The notes beneath the pieces were generated by a model that saw only the letters and a program-made list of their open reading frames with translations, did not search any database and was not told the DNA's origin. A stretch of 64,000 bases of DNA from Vibrio cortegadensis (GTDB taxonomy: Bacteria > Pseudomonadota > Gammaproteobacteria > Enterobacterales > Vibrionaceae). The DNA is taken from the NCBI RefSeq assembly GCF_024347395.1, contig NZ_AP025473.1, positions 124,001-188,000 on the forward strand. Reading direction: 5' to 3'. The translations under genes were made by a program, and so were the position numbers. This document shows positions 1-7,252 of this stretch, piece after piece. Each line of letters opens with the position of its first letter. The first letter of the stretch is position 1.

Positions 1-309
1 CTATCAAATGGCAAGCTACTTCCTACAGGTGATATGCCTTATGCAAAGCGCATCTTTAATGGGTGGGATTTAAACGAACTGGCAACGATTGAAGTTGAAA
101 CTAACCAAGCGCGTTACTTGGTGGATCAGTCTCAGAACGATGCGGTGAGTGGTGAATACTTGATTGATATTGATGGTCGATTATCTATCAACCAAATTCA
201 ACGCTTGCCGAATAAACTGGCAATCGCATTTGGTGACAGCACGATGGAAGTATCTGAAGATGACATTAAGGTTGTTGGGCGTGTAGCTGTTGTTTTGGAG
301 AAGGTGTGA
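1..309 (+). CDS. Phage CI-type repressor, C-terminal part (5' end outside window)
   Basis: The frame is open from base 1, so this is the tail of a longer protein; the first Met at 34 is internal. The visible 102 residues have the LexA/CI C-terminal fold pattern: a YLVDQS strand, then GEYLIDIDG, an IQRLPNK turn and a closing DDIKVVGRV strand. In self-cleaving S24 peptidases the segment after the DG carries the catalytic Lys (VKRL) and a preceding S-M-E-P loop carries the Ser. Here the Lys position reads INQI and the Ser loop is absent. That matches the oligomerisation domain of phage 186-type CI repressors, which keep the fold but are not cleaved. Its TGA overlaps the ATG of the next gene, and it is co-directional with the integrase at 6105. 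The N-terminal DNA-binding part cannot be seen. A degenerate S24 protein of another kind is possible. Confidence 0.6.
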   Translation, partial: LSNGKLLPTGDMPYAKRIFNGWDLNELATIEVETNQARYLVDQSQNDAVSGEYLIDIDGRLSINQIQRLPNKLAIAFGDSTMEVSEDDIKVVGRVAVVLEKV

Positions 310-1874
310 TGGCGAATGGAAATGGAAAGTTGAGATATCCGATAACTCCAGAACTATTTGAACGACTTGTTTCTTCTGTTAATTTTGTAAAAAAAGTGTT
401 GTCTCAAGAACTGCTTATCGAAAGTAACGCAAGACTAAAAAACAATCTGACTAACTTCGAAGATTCTTTAAATGAGGGCGATGGTTATCAAATACACCGT
501 ACAATAGCGAAAAACTTATTTAATGCTTTAGGTTCATTTCAAAACCAACGAGAAGACAGTAACAGTGTAGTTAACCTAGCGGTAGCCAACTTAAAAGCTG
601 ATCTACAAAAAGCAATTGAACACACTAGAACTCAGAACATCGATCCACAGACAGATGAACAACAAAAAAAAATAGAACAGGCTGAAATTTCACTACAAAC
701 CACACTTAATGAGCTCAAAATGGCTCAACAGCATTTAGCTAATTTAGATTCTGAATTAGAGCAACGAGTGATGGAAAGGAGTCAACGTTTATTCGAAGAA
801 GCTCAGCGAGCTATCCAGAACAGAGTTGATGATGGAAATGAAAATATTCGTTCTATTTTACAATCGGTTCGTGACGAATTAGATATCCGAGCAAGTCGTG
901 CAGAAGATAATATTAAGCAAATTGTTAACAAAGCTGAAAATCAAAGTAAAAACCATCGTTCTGACATCAGTGAGCTTTTCCAAATTCTTGAAGAAGAGTC
1001 AACAAATCGAATCCAAGTTCGAATTCAAAAAGCAGAAGCCATAGCTACAGATTTAACAAAAAAAGTTGGTGAATCCCAACAAGAAATAGAAGATCTGATC
1101 TCAATACAAAAATCAGATCTCAAACTGTTTACACAAGAGACTAGGAATGAAATTGTAAACTCAATTGATAATGCTTCATCAAATGGAATGATGGCGCTCC
1201 AGAAAGCTCAATCTAGTGCTCTATCTTCAATTGATGAAAAAGTCACACAAAACATCGGTGCAATTAACAAGCGTATTGATACAGAAGTACAAGCTTTTGA
1301 AACCAAGCGTATTGATATGGATAAGCTACTCGAGAAAGTAGGCTTAGCGAAAGACGCCGACGTAACCATCACTCAAGCTAACGCGGAAGAAAAAACTGCA
1401 AATGAATTAAGAACCCGTGGGCTAATTGCAATGTATTGCTCAATCCTTGTGCTTGTTTTGTTATTCAGTGAATACCTTGGGTTAGCACTTTGGAATGATA
1501 CACCTCCAAAATCACTTAGTGACCTAACACTTGAGGCATTCACTATACGGTTCATGACTGTACTTCTGATCAGTTCACCCGCAGTCTACATGCTTAAAGA
1601 ATCTGCGGTTCATCGAGCAAAAGAGAACTTATATCGCCAGAGAGGTACGCAATTACTCACAATTCGAGGATACCTTTCAGATTTACCAGATAAAGAGCGC
1701 ACCGAGGTTAAACAAGATTTAGCCAAGAACTTCTTTAGCTTTCACAATGGTAAAACCGATACGTCAAATGTCCCTGATTTCATCCGTGATATGAAGGAAG
1801 CGGTGGGTATTGCCAAGTCACTCAATGGGCAAACAAAGACTGTTTCACAGCGGTTTGGGCGTAAACCAAAATAG
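309..1874 (+). CDS. Coiled-coil protein with two C-terminal membrane segments, function unknown
   Basis: Not assigned to a named family. The 521-residue protein (ATG at 309, overlapping the repressor stop; a GTG at 306 is also in frame) has a short N-terminal part, then roughly 300 residues rich in Glu, Gln, Lys and Ala with heptad-like spacing (about residues 85-350), predicted as coiled coil. Two hydrophobic segments follow, near residues 371-395 and 411-430, and a soluble tail of about 90 residues. There is no signal peptide, so the coiled coil probably faces the cytoplasm. It lies between a phage repressor and the integrase and is followed 8 bp later by another membrane-anchored gene. Position and architecture suggest prophage cargo, possibly a membrane-acting defence or exclusion protein, but no catalytic motif supports a specific activity. 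Confidence 0.6.
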   Translation: MANGNGKLRYPITPELFERLVSSVNFVKKVLSQELLIESNARLKNNLTNFEDSLNEGDGYQIHRTIAKNLFNALGSFQNQREDSNSVVNLAVANLKADLQKAIEHTRTQNIDPQTDEQQKKIEQAEISLQTTLNELKMAQQHLANLDSELEQRVMERSQRLFEEAQRAIQNRVDDGNENIRSILQSVRDELDIRASRAEDNIKQIVNKAENQSKNHRSDISELFQILEEESTNRIQVRIQKAEAIATDLTKKVGESQQEIEDLISIQKSDLKLFTQETRNEIVNSIDNASSNGMMALQKAQSSALSSIDEKVTQNIGAINKRIDTEVQAFETKRIDMDKLLEKVGLAKDADVTITQANAEEKTANELRTRGLIAMYCSILVLVLLFSEYLGLALWNDTPPKSLSDLTLEAFTIRFMTVLLISSPAVYMLKESAVHRAKENLYRQRGTQLLTIRGYLSDLPDKERTEVKQDLAKNFFSFHNGKTDTSNVPDFIRDMKEAVGIAKSLNGQTKTVSQRFGRKPK

Positions 1875-1882
1875 GAGTAACA

Positions 1883-2353
1883 ATGGAAACTTCAGTTTCA
1901 GCCGCAGACATCGCAACCATTTCAGCATCGATTATCGCAGGTGTCGCATTCATTGTAAGTTCTGTTACTTATGTGCAAACAACCCGTAGAGAAAAGCGAA
2001 TCAAAACTCTTGATTATTGGGAAGCAGTTCAGCCAAGCCTTATAGAAGCAAGGCAAAGCCTTACATCAATCCATCAGGGAGAATGGACCAGAGATATTGC
2101 ACTCACTCATTTAAACTCACCTAACATTGAACATATCAGCAAAGGATTAAATGCTTTTGAACGGCTTGCAACTGGTATTAATTTAGATATATATGATCTT
2201 AAAGTACTCAATAAACTTGCTGGAAAAATGATTACTGACTCTTATATAGCTTATGCACCACTAATTATCGCTAGAGAAGAACAATTAGAAGAGCGTGGTT
2301 CTTTTCGAGAATTTGAAGTGCTATATGGTAAGTTAGATAAGCTCAGAAACTAA
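1883..2353 (+). CDS. Small membrane-anchored protein, DUF4760-like
   Basis: The 156-residue product has one N-terminal membrane segment (about residues 8-30, ISASIIAGVAFIVSSVTYV), then a basic TTRREKR stretch and a helical cytoplasmic domain. This layout, a TM helix followed by an R/K patch and a DYWEAVQP-like helix, resembles DUF4760-type proteins, which are frequent in phages and islands and have no known reaction. It starts 8 bp after the coiled-coil gene, with GGAGTAAC just before the ATG, so the two are probably co-translated. A strong terminator follows its stop. I cannot assign a role; pairing with the upstream coiled-coil membrane protein suggests that they work together. Confidence 0.55.
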   Translation: METSVSAADIATISASIIAGVAFIVSSVTYVQTTRREKRIKTLDYWEAVQPSLIEARQSLTSIHQGEWTRDIALTHLNSPNIEHISKGLNAFERLATGINLDIYDLKVLNKLAGKMITDSYIAYAPLIIAREEQLEERGSFREFEVLYGKLDKLRN

Positions 2354-2354
2354 T

Positions 2355-2383
2355 AAAAAAGGCATCATATTGATGCCTTTTTT
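2355..2383. terminator. Bidirectional rho-independent terminator
   Basis: A 13-bp stem (AAAAAAGGCATCA with TGATGCCTTTTTT) closes a TAT loop. It has a T run on both strands, so it can end both the rightward membrane-protein pair and the leftward ATPase operon. Confidence 0.85.
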
Positions 2384-2407
2384 ATTACTAATGTCCCCAG
2401 CCATCAC

Positions 2408-4522
2408 TTAGCTTTGAGTGAAATCAGCGTCAAGTTTACATATCACTTTACTAGGCAAACGAACGAGTTTAAAGCTACCTTCATTTAGCCCAGCAACAGA
2501 TGAACTGAAGGTTTCTTCGTTTTCATCAAATGATGCCGCAACAATACTTTGTAAACCATGTGTATTTGCTAAAGTATCAAGCATTTGATTAACGCTTTTG
2601 GTACTCATTGAGTGCTGAGCTGGTTCATCAAATAGAATAAGCCCTGGATGATTTCCGCTTTCAGTTGACGAGGTTTTATATAGAGCTATAAGATATGACC
2701 AGATAAGCCTTACAAAGTCACTTGCAGACGAATCAGACTTAATATCTGTTGTACTCGTATTTTCTCTTTTCTTAACCTCTGACGGTGTTTCTAGCTTCTC
2801 TCTAAGTTCCAAATCTTCTAGATATGGCAGAAGCGTTCCTGCTTTTACTTCAATCTGGTCAACTTCAGCACTACGATAACCAAACTTGGAAGCTAGTAAC
2901 TTAAATTCTGAAGAAAACATGTTTATCTTGTCCCAGTCACCTCTAGTAAAACTATGCTTAGACAAGACCGTAATATCACCATTTAGTTTCTTATATTGCT
3001 TGGCTAAAGTAGCCAGTGCTGCAATATGGTCTTTAACTTTTTCTTCAAGTTTTTTAAGATCAGCTTGACGGTTTTCTATAACAATTTTCTTTCGAATATC
3101 AGCTTCTTTGATATTGTTTGTAGATTTAATATCTCGCTTTAATGAAAGCAATTCGGATCTAAACTTAACAACTTCTCGATTAATGGTAATGAGCTGACCT
3201 TTATCTCGTTCTATATTTTTTGCTAGACCGTCCAATAAAGATTTAGTCATTTTCCTTTGATTATCTAAATGTGTAATATTTTCTTCAAGTGACATCGGCA
3301 TCGCTACACTATCTGGTGATATCAAAATATCATCAATAGGGTTCAGGCAGGTATGGCATTTGCCCTTAGCAAAGTCCAATTCAGATTCATCCATACCGAA
3401 TTTAACAAGCTTTCTGGTTAATTTATTCCCCTTTAAATCTTTATCAATACTCTCTAGACTTTCAACATATTGCCCAAGTTGAGATTCATTTATTTTGATT
3501 TGACTTCCACACATACTTTGCATGAGTAACAGTTCATCAATTCTATCTCGAACTGATTCAATTTTAGCAACTAAGTCTGGAGAATCATCTGCAAGTTGAG
3601 ATTTCTCGTTTTGAGCAACATCGTATATTTCTTGTCTGATGTCTGCTTTTACCTGATCAAAGGGTTTTACTTCCGCGCCAACTCTCTCACCGATTACCAC
3701 TAGCTTAGGGTCAAAATCTACAGATGGCGCCTTACTAATTCCAGAAACTGATAAATCTTTATTTTCTACTGAAATTTTTATTTCTGTCGCAAACTCTGAC
3801 CATTCACTCATCACTCTTGCTCGTTGAGATTGAAGCTCATTAAGCTTTTTCGTATTTCTAAAACTATCAAGATCAAGTAGAAAGCTTGCTACTTTCTCTC
3901 TCATACCACTAACACCGTAATATGGAATGTTAGCGATATAATCAGTCCAACCCCGCTTTTGTTCAACAAGCAAAGCAGAGAACACAGACTGTAAGTACAA
4001 CTTTGTTTCTTTACCCTTATTATCCGATAAGCTAGGCAGTTCTAACCCTAAAAATTGCTCTAAATAAGCAAAAAAACCTCGCTGTGCATCTTGGGCAGAG
4101 CCGCCATCATGCAAGAACGTATATTGGCTTCTTAAGTTAGATAATGATTGATCCGTTAAATAAGCACCTTCGATAATCTGAATCAGTTTTGTATCTTTAT
4201 CTTCAGATTTAATTGCTCGCTTTAGAGTTATGACTTGACCACGCTTGTTTTCTAATTCTAGATAAACAGTAGAGCTAACAACTCTTTTCTCCGTTCCATC
4301 TAAGTCAAACCTATCTTTTAATGCATACGGTAGCGCTGCACTTCCCTTAGAACCAATAATTTCTTCCATACCAAGGGCATAAATCAGAGAGTTTACAAAC
4401 GTACTTTTTCCTGAAGAGTTATCACCACGAATGATGTTAAGCCCTGCACTGAATGGGATTCGATACCCATAATCCTGATTGTCTGTAGCGGATAACGTTA
4501 CAAATAATTGATTAAACTTCAT
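2408..4522 (-). CDS. SMC/Rad50-like ABC ATPase of an ABC-three-component-type operon
   Basis: The 704-residue protein has a Walker A motif (GDNSSGKST, about residues 33-41), then a long helical coiled-coil region interrupted at about residue 390 by a CHTC pair in the position of the Rad50 zinc hook. A second coiled-coil half follows, and a C-terminal ATPase lobe with Walker B (LILFDEPAQHS, about residue 620). The canonical LSGG signature is replaced by an S-S-A-S-D-F-V-R segment. These traits fit the ATPase of the ABC-three-component class described from comparative genomics of conflict systems. It is the last gene of a three-gene operon and overlaps the middle gene by 11 bp. It probably senses or remodels DNA or a nucleoprotein complex and controls the partner encoded by the first gene. 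Family membership is inferred from architecture; antiviral activity is not shown by sequence. Confidence 0.75.
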   Translation of the reverse strand: MKFNQLFVTLSATDNQDYGYRIPFSAGLNIIRGDNSSGKSTFVNSLIYALGMEEIIGSKGSAALPYALKDRFDLDGTEKRVVSSTVYLELENKRGQVITLKRAIKSEDKDTKLIQIIEGAYLTDQSLSNLRSQYTFLHDGGSAQDAQRGFFAYLEQFLGLELPSLSDNKGKETKLYLQSVFSALLVEQKRGWTDYIANIPYYGVSGMREKVASFLLDLDSFRNTKKLNELQSQRARVMSEWSEFATEIKISVENKDLSVSGISKAPSVDFDPKLVVIGERVGAEVKPFDQVKADIRQEIYDVAQNEKSQLADDSPDLVAKIESVRDRIDELLLMQSMCGSQIKINESQLGQYVESLESIDKDLKGNKLTRKLVKFGMDESELDFAKGKCHTCLNPIDDILISPDSVAMPMSLEENITHLDNQRKMTKSLLDGLAKNIERDKGQLITINREVVKFRSELLSLKRDIKSTNNIKEADIRKKIVIENRQADLKKLEEKVKDHIAALATLAKQYKKLNGDITVLSKHSFTRGDWDKINMFSSEFKLLASKFGYRSAEVDQIEVKAGTLLPYLEDLELREKLETPSEVKKRENTSTTDIKSDSSASDFVRLIWSYLIALYKTSSTESGNHPGLILFDEPAQHSMSTKSVNQMLDTLANTHGLQSIVAASFDENEETFSSSVAGLNEGSFKLVRLPSKVICKLDADFTQS

Positions 4523-4964
4523 CTACCCACCTTTTCGCGGCTTGAGTTACCATTTTTTCTGTTATTTTTTTTGCTATCAATTTTAGCTCTCCAGCTTCTG
4601 GATCAAACAACTCAACCAGTTTGGTACCTGATATAAAGTTTTCAGATTTAGCGGTTAACTGATATGCACCATTGTTTGTTCTCGCAAGTAACCCTTCAGA
4701 GGTTGCATAACTCAAAGCCATATTAAGCGATGGGTCTATCCCCCAAATACCTAGTAATAGTTCTTTTTTCTCAGCTGACAGTTGTAAGGCTTTCAATCGT
4801 TGTGGATCTAGCATTGCCCAGTTAAACAGGTGTAACTTTAATAAACTAGCTTTCCCACCACTACAACAAAGCTTTAAAATGAGAAGTAACTTTCCAACCT
4901 TATACATAGGCCTTAGTTCCGGGATGACAGCAGACCTTTTCCGGTTAAATAATAATTTGCTCAC
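4512..4964 (-). CDS. Middle component of the ABC-three-component-type operon, winged-helix-like
   Basis: The 150-residue protein has no transmembrane segment. Its order of helices, with a central 'LSYATSEGLLARTNNGAYQLTAKS' type helix-wing pattern near residues 85-107, resembles a winged helix in which the wing is followed by a C-terminal helical tail. Small proteins of this size and shape sit between the effector-like gene and the ATPase gene in ABC-three-component systems and are called middle components. The start shares one base with the stop of the upstream gene, and the end overlaps the ATPase start by 11 bp, so the three are translationally coupled. The wing could bind DNA or only partner proteins. 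Call is from context and fold pattern. Confidence 0.6.
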   Translation of the reverse strand: MSKLLFNRKRSAVIPELRPMYKVGKLLLILKLCCSGGKASLLKLHLFNWAMLDPQRLKALQLSAEKKELLLGIWGIDPSLNMALSYATSEGLLARTNNGAYQLTAKSENFISGTKLVELFDPEAGELKLIAKKITEKMVTQAAKRWVDEV

Positions 4965-5881
4965 TACTCAATCCTCATTGGGCATTCTGCTATCCATCTC
5001 GATACCATGTGTTTAGTAATCGACATTAAATCTTCATGCTCGATAGTTGAAATATGTGGTTCCTTCTCGAATCGGCCAATTAATTTACCTTCGACTAAGG
5101 AAACCAATTTTTGAGGACTTTCTTCCCATGTCATCGACATGACCTCCACCTCATCTTCAAAATTGTTTACAAGTTTAGCTATGCGTTCATATAATTCAGG
5201 AGATTGATTGAAGATACGCCTTAAAATATCGTATCCTTCGAGATATTGCTGTTTGGTAATTTCATTAAAACGGTGATGGACAGCAGGGTTATATACCTCT
5301 TTAACGATACTGCGAACCTGGTTTTTATCATTGATATTTTCATCATACTTGGTCGTTAGCTCGGGCTCTGTGATAACTTCACCGATCGCACTTGTAAAAC
5401 AAAGTTGCTCGCCATTGACAACCTGTTGCTGTCTAATATCCTGAACAAAATAATCTAAATCTTTCACTAGAATCTGAAAGTCATCAGCTATAAACGCCAA
5501 TCCTTGTGCTTTCACTTCCTCTTCTTTTTTTCTAGCATGAGCATAGATATCATGCTTACCAATACGAGGAGTAATGAATAACCATTGAGAAACTTGGCAA
5601 TCTCCAATATGTTTGATCAAGTCATCTTCATTTTTAACGAGCTTTTTAATATCAGTCGTGATTTTGTCACGCTGCTTTTCATGAAGAATTCCTGCACTGT
5701 ACTCTTCATCTGGGCAGTAGCACTGAATCATGATTCCTTCATCAAGAACAAAGCCTTCAATCCCTAAATCACCAGGGGAAGCCACCATGTCTTGATAGGT
5801 GTCATATTTTTTCTTAAATACAGACTGGATCAACCTTTCCCATTTATCACCATCTATGGAGCCAACATCAGTACGAATCAT
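4964..5881 (-). CDS. ABC-three-component-type first gene with restriction-endonuclease-like N-terminus
   Basis: The 305-residue protein begins with a region (about residues 8-130) patterned like a restriction-endonuclease fold: an acidic residue in WERL, a GDLGIEGF turn, then a beta strand ending IMIQCYCP, and later a LFITP strand. In Mrr- or RecB-type nucleases the strand ends in (E/Q)xK; here it reads QCY, so the metal-site Lys is not in the usual place. Residues about 185-305 are a separate helical domain with no motif that I recognise, probably the one that contacts the middle component. It is the promoter-proximal gene of the operon. It may be an altered nuclease, a non-cleaving DNA-binding domain, or an effector with a displaced catalytic residue. 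Confidence 0.6.
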   Translation of the reverse strand: MIRTDVGSIDGDKWERLIQSVFKKKYDTYQDMVASPGDLGIEGFVLDEGIMIQCYCPDEEYSAGILHEKQRDKITTDIKKLVKNEDDLIKHIGDCQVSQWLFITPRIGKHDIYAHARKKEEEVKAQGLAFIADDFQILVKDLDYFVQDIRQQQVVNGEQLCFTSAIGEVITEPELTTKYDENINDKNQVRSIVKEVYNPAVHHRFNEITKQQYLEGYDILRRIFNQSPELYERIAKLVNNFEDEVEVMSMTWEESPQKLVSLVEGKLIGRFEKEPHISTIEHEDLMSITKHMVSRWIAECPMRIE

Positions 5882-5901
5882 TTCTTTTGAGCACCTATCA
5901 T

Positions 5902-5918
5902 ATGAAAATAAATTTCAT
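5902..5918. promoter_or_regulatory. Inverted repeat in the leader of the three-gene operon
   Basis: ATGAAA and TTTCAT flank five A/T bases about 20 bp upstream of the first operon gene (start at 5881). Its position suggests an operator or a leader hairpin, possibly for autoregulation. AT-rich sequence makes chance occurrence quite possible. Confidence 0.25.
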
Positions 5919-6068
5919 CATACGCCCTCAGTTATCATCAGTTAAACGTTACATTTTGATGCCTTTACACCTTATTCAAATATGAGAATTAAACTGCAAA
6001 AATTAACCTCCTAGATATGTTGTTTATCAATATAAAAAACAAACATTGGAATAAACAACCAATCAGGA

Positions 6069-6088
6069 TACTGTATACACAAACAGTA
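6069..6088. promoter_or_regulatory. LexA (SOS) box upstream of the integrase
   Basis: TACTGTATACACAAACAGTA matches the gammaproteobacterial LexA consensus: CTGT, eight A/T-rich bases, ACAG, with the flanking TA pairs also conserved. It ends 16 bases before the integrase ATG and abuts a possible -10 (TATAAC, 6087-6092), so LexA bound here would block that promoter. It lies about 190 bp from the start of the divergent defence-like operon. Confidence 0.75.
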
Positions 6089-6104
6089 TAACACAACAAG
6101 CATA

Positions 6105-7142
6105 ATGTCTATCCGTAAGCAAAAAGACGACCACAAGAAACCATGGCTTTGCGAATGCTACCCGCAAGGGCGTGAAGGTAAGCGCATTCGTAAACGCTTT
6201 GCTACGAAAGGTGAAGCGACCGCGTTTGAACTTTATACAATGAAGCAGATAGATGATAAGCCGTGGCTAGGTGATAAGCCTGATCATCGTAGAATGAGTG
6301 AACTTCTGGAGACTTGGTGGACTACGCATGGCCATACGCTTAAATCAGGAAAACAAGCGCGTGACTTAATCGCTAAAACTATTGAGGAACTCGGTAATCC
6401 AATTGCATCCCACCTTAAAGAGCAAGATTACTTAAACTACCGGGCAACGCGAGTGCCCTATCGCGGTAAAGATAAGAGTATTGAAGTTTCTCCAACAACA
6501 CACAACCTTGAACTAGTTTACCTGAGCGGGATGTTCAAGAAGCTGATTAAATATAATCAATGGAAGTATCCCAACCCACTTGAAGCTATCGACCCTATAA
6601 AGACAACCGAGAAGAACTTAGCTTACCTCACTAAGCCGCAAATCAACGATTTCTTCACGAACCTAGCAAGTTTCAACCGAGTCATCAAAGTTTCGATACC
6701 TCAACTTATCGTGATTGCCAAGATTTGTTTGGCAACTGGCGCTCGTATCAGCGAAGCGCTAACGCTTACTCGATCACAGGTCACTGAATTCAAACTGACC
6801 TACGCGGAAACAAAAGGTAAGAAAAATCGAAGTGTGCCTATTTCCTCTTCTCTACATCAAGAGATTTTAGACATTGCTGTAAGCGGTCATGAAATATTTG
6901 ATACAAGCTATAAGGATGCATGGCGTTACATTAAGAAGGCTTTGCCAGGGCATGTACCAAGTGGGCAAGCAACACATGTACTACGACATACATTTGCCTC
7001 GCATTTCATGATGAACAAAGGTGATATTTTGGTTTTACAACGTATTCTTGGTCACACTAAAATTGAACAAACGATGGCCTATGCTCACTTTGCACCGGAA
7101 CATTTAATACAAGCTGTTCACCTTAACCCTCTTGAAAATTAG
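6105..7142 (+). CDS. Phage-type tyrosine integrase (HP1/K139/P2-like)
   Basis: The 345-residue site-specific recombinase should insert and excise the element at 1-7,142. The N-terminal 60 residues (PWLCECYPQGREGKRIRKRF) are the small DNA-binding arm domain typical of P2/HP1-group integrases, followed by a SAM-like core-binding domain. The catalytic domain is intact: Arg in TGARISEAL, Lys in the TKGKKNRSVP hairpin, HVLRHTFASHF for His-x-x-Arg, LGH, and the nucleophilic Tyr in TMAYAHF. The gene is preceded by a LexA box and a weak ribosome site, which suggests low, damage-inducible expression. It is oriented like the repressor fragment at 1-309, as in P2-like phages where repressor and integrase are neighbours. 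No phage structural gene is visible here, so these may lie left of the window. Confidence 0.9.
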   Translation: MSIRKQKDDHKKPWLCECYPQGREGKRIRKRFATKGEATAFELYTMKQIDDKPWLGDKPDHRRMSELLETWWTTHGHTLKSGKQARDLIAKTIEELGNPIASHLKEQDYLNYRATRVPYRGKDKSIEVSPTTHNLELVYLSGMFKKLIKYNQWKYPNPLEAIDPIKTTEKNLAYLTKPQINDFFTNLASFNRVIKVSIPQLIVIAKICLATGARISEALTLTRSQVTEFKLTYAETKGKKNRSVPISSSLHQEILDIAVSGHEIFDTSYKDAWRYIKKALPGHVPSGQATHVLRHTFASHFMMNKGDILVLQRILGHTKIEQTMAYAHFAPEHLIQAVHLNPLEN

Positions 7143-7161
7143 TGGCGGCAAAGTGGCGGCA
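7141..7161 (+). repeat. Two tandem 10-bp repeats after the integrase, candidate arm-type sites
   Basis: AGTGGCGGCA occurs at 7141-7150 and again at 7152-7161, one helical turn apart, right at the integrase stop. Tandem TGGCG-type repeats at this place behind P2-like integrases are typical of integrase arm-binding sites. No binding data. Confidence 0.45.
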
Positions 7162-7200
7162 CTTGTCATTTTCAGTCAGTTTTCCTCGGTTAAAACGCAA

Positions 7201-7230
7201 AAAAGGCGACAGTTTTACCTGTCGCCTTTT
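7201..7230. terminator. Bidirectional terminator between integrase and tdh
   Basis: AAAAGGCGACAG and CTGTCGCCTTTT form a 12-bp stem around TTTTAC, with T runs on both strands. It ends tdh (minus strand) and probably the integrase transcript. The element-chromosome junction must lie between 7143 and 7252, so this palindrome could be part of the attachment site. Confidence 0.85.
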
Positions 7231-7252
7231 ACTATTTAGAACTGGAAATCAT

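Noticed and set aside
1373..1555. Minus-strand 60-codon frame in the coiled-coil gene
   Set aside because: Antisense to the membrane-segment region and without start signals.
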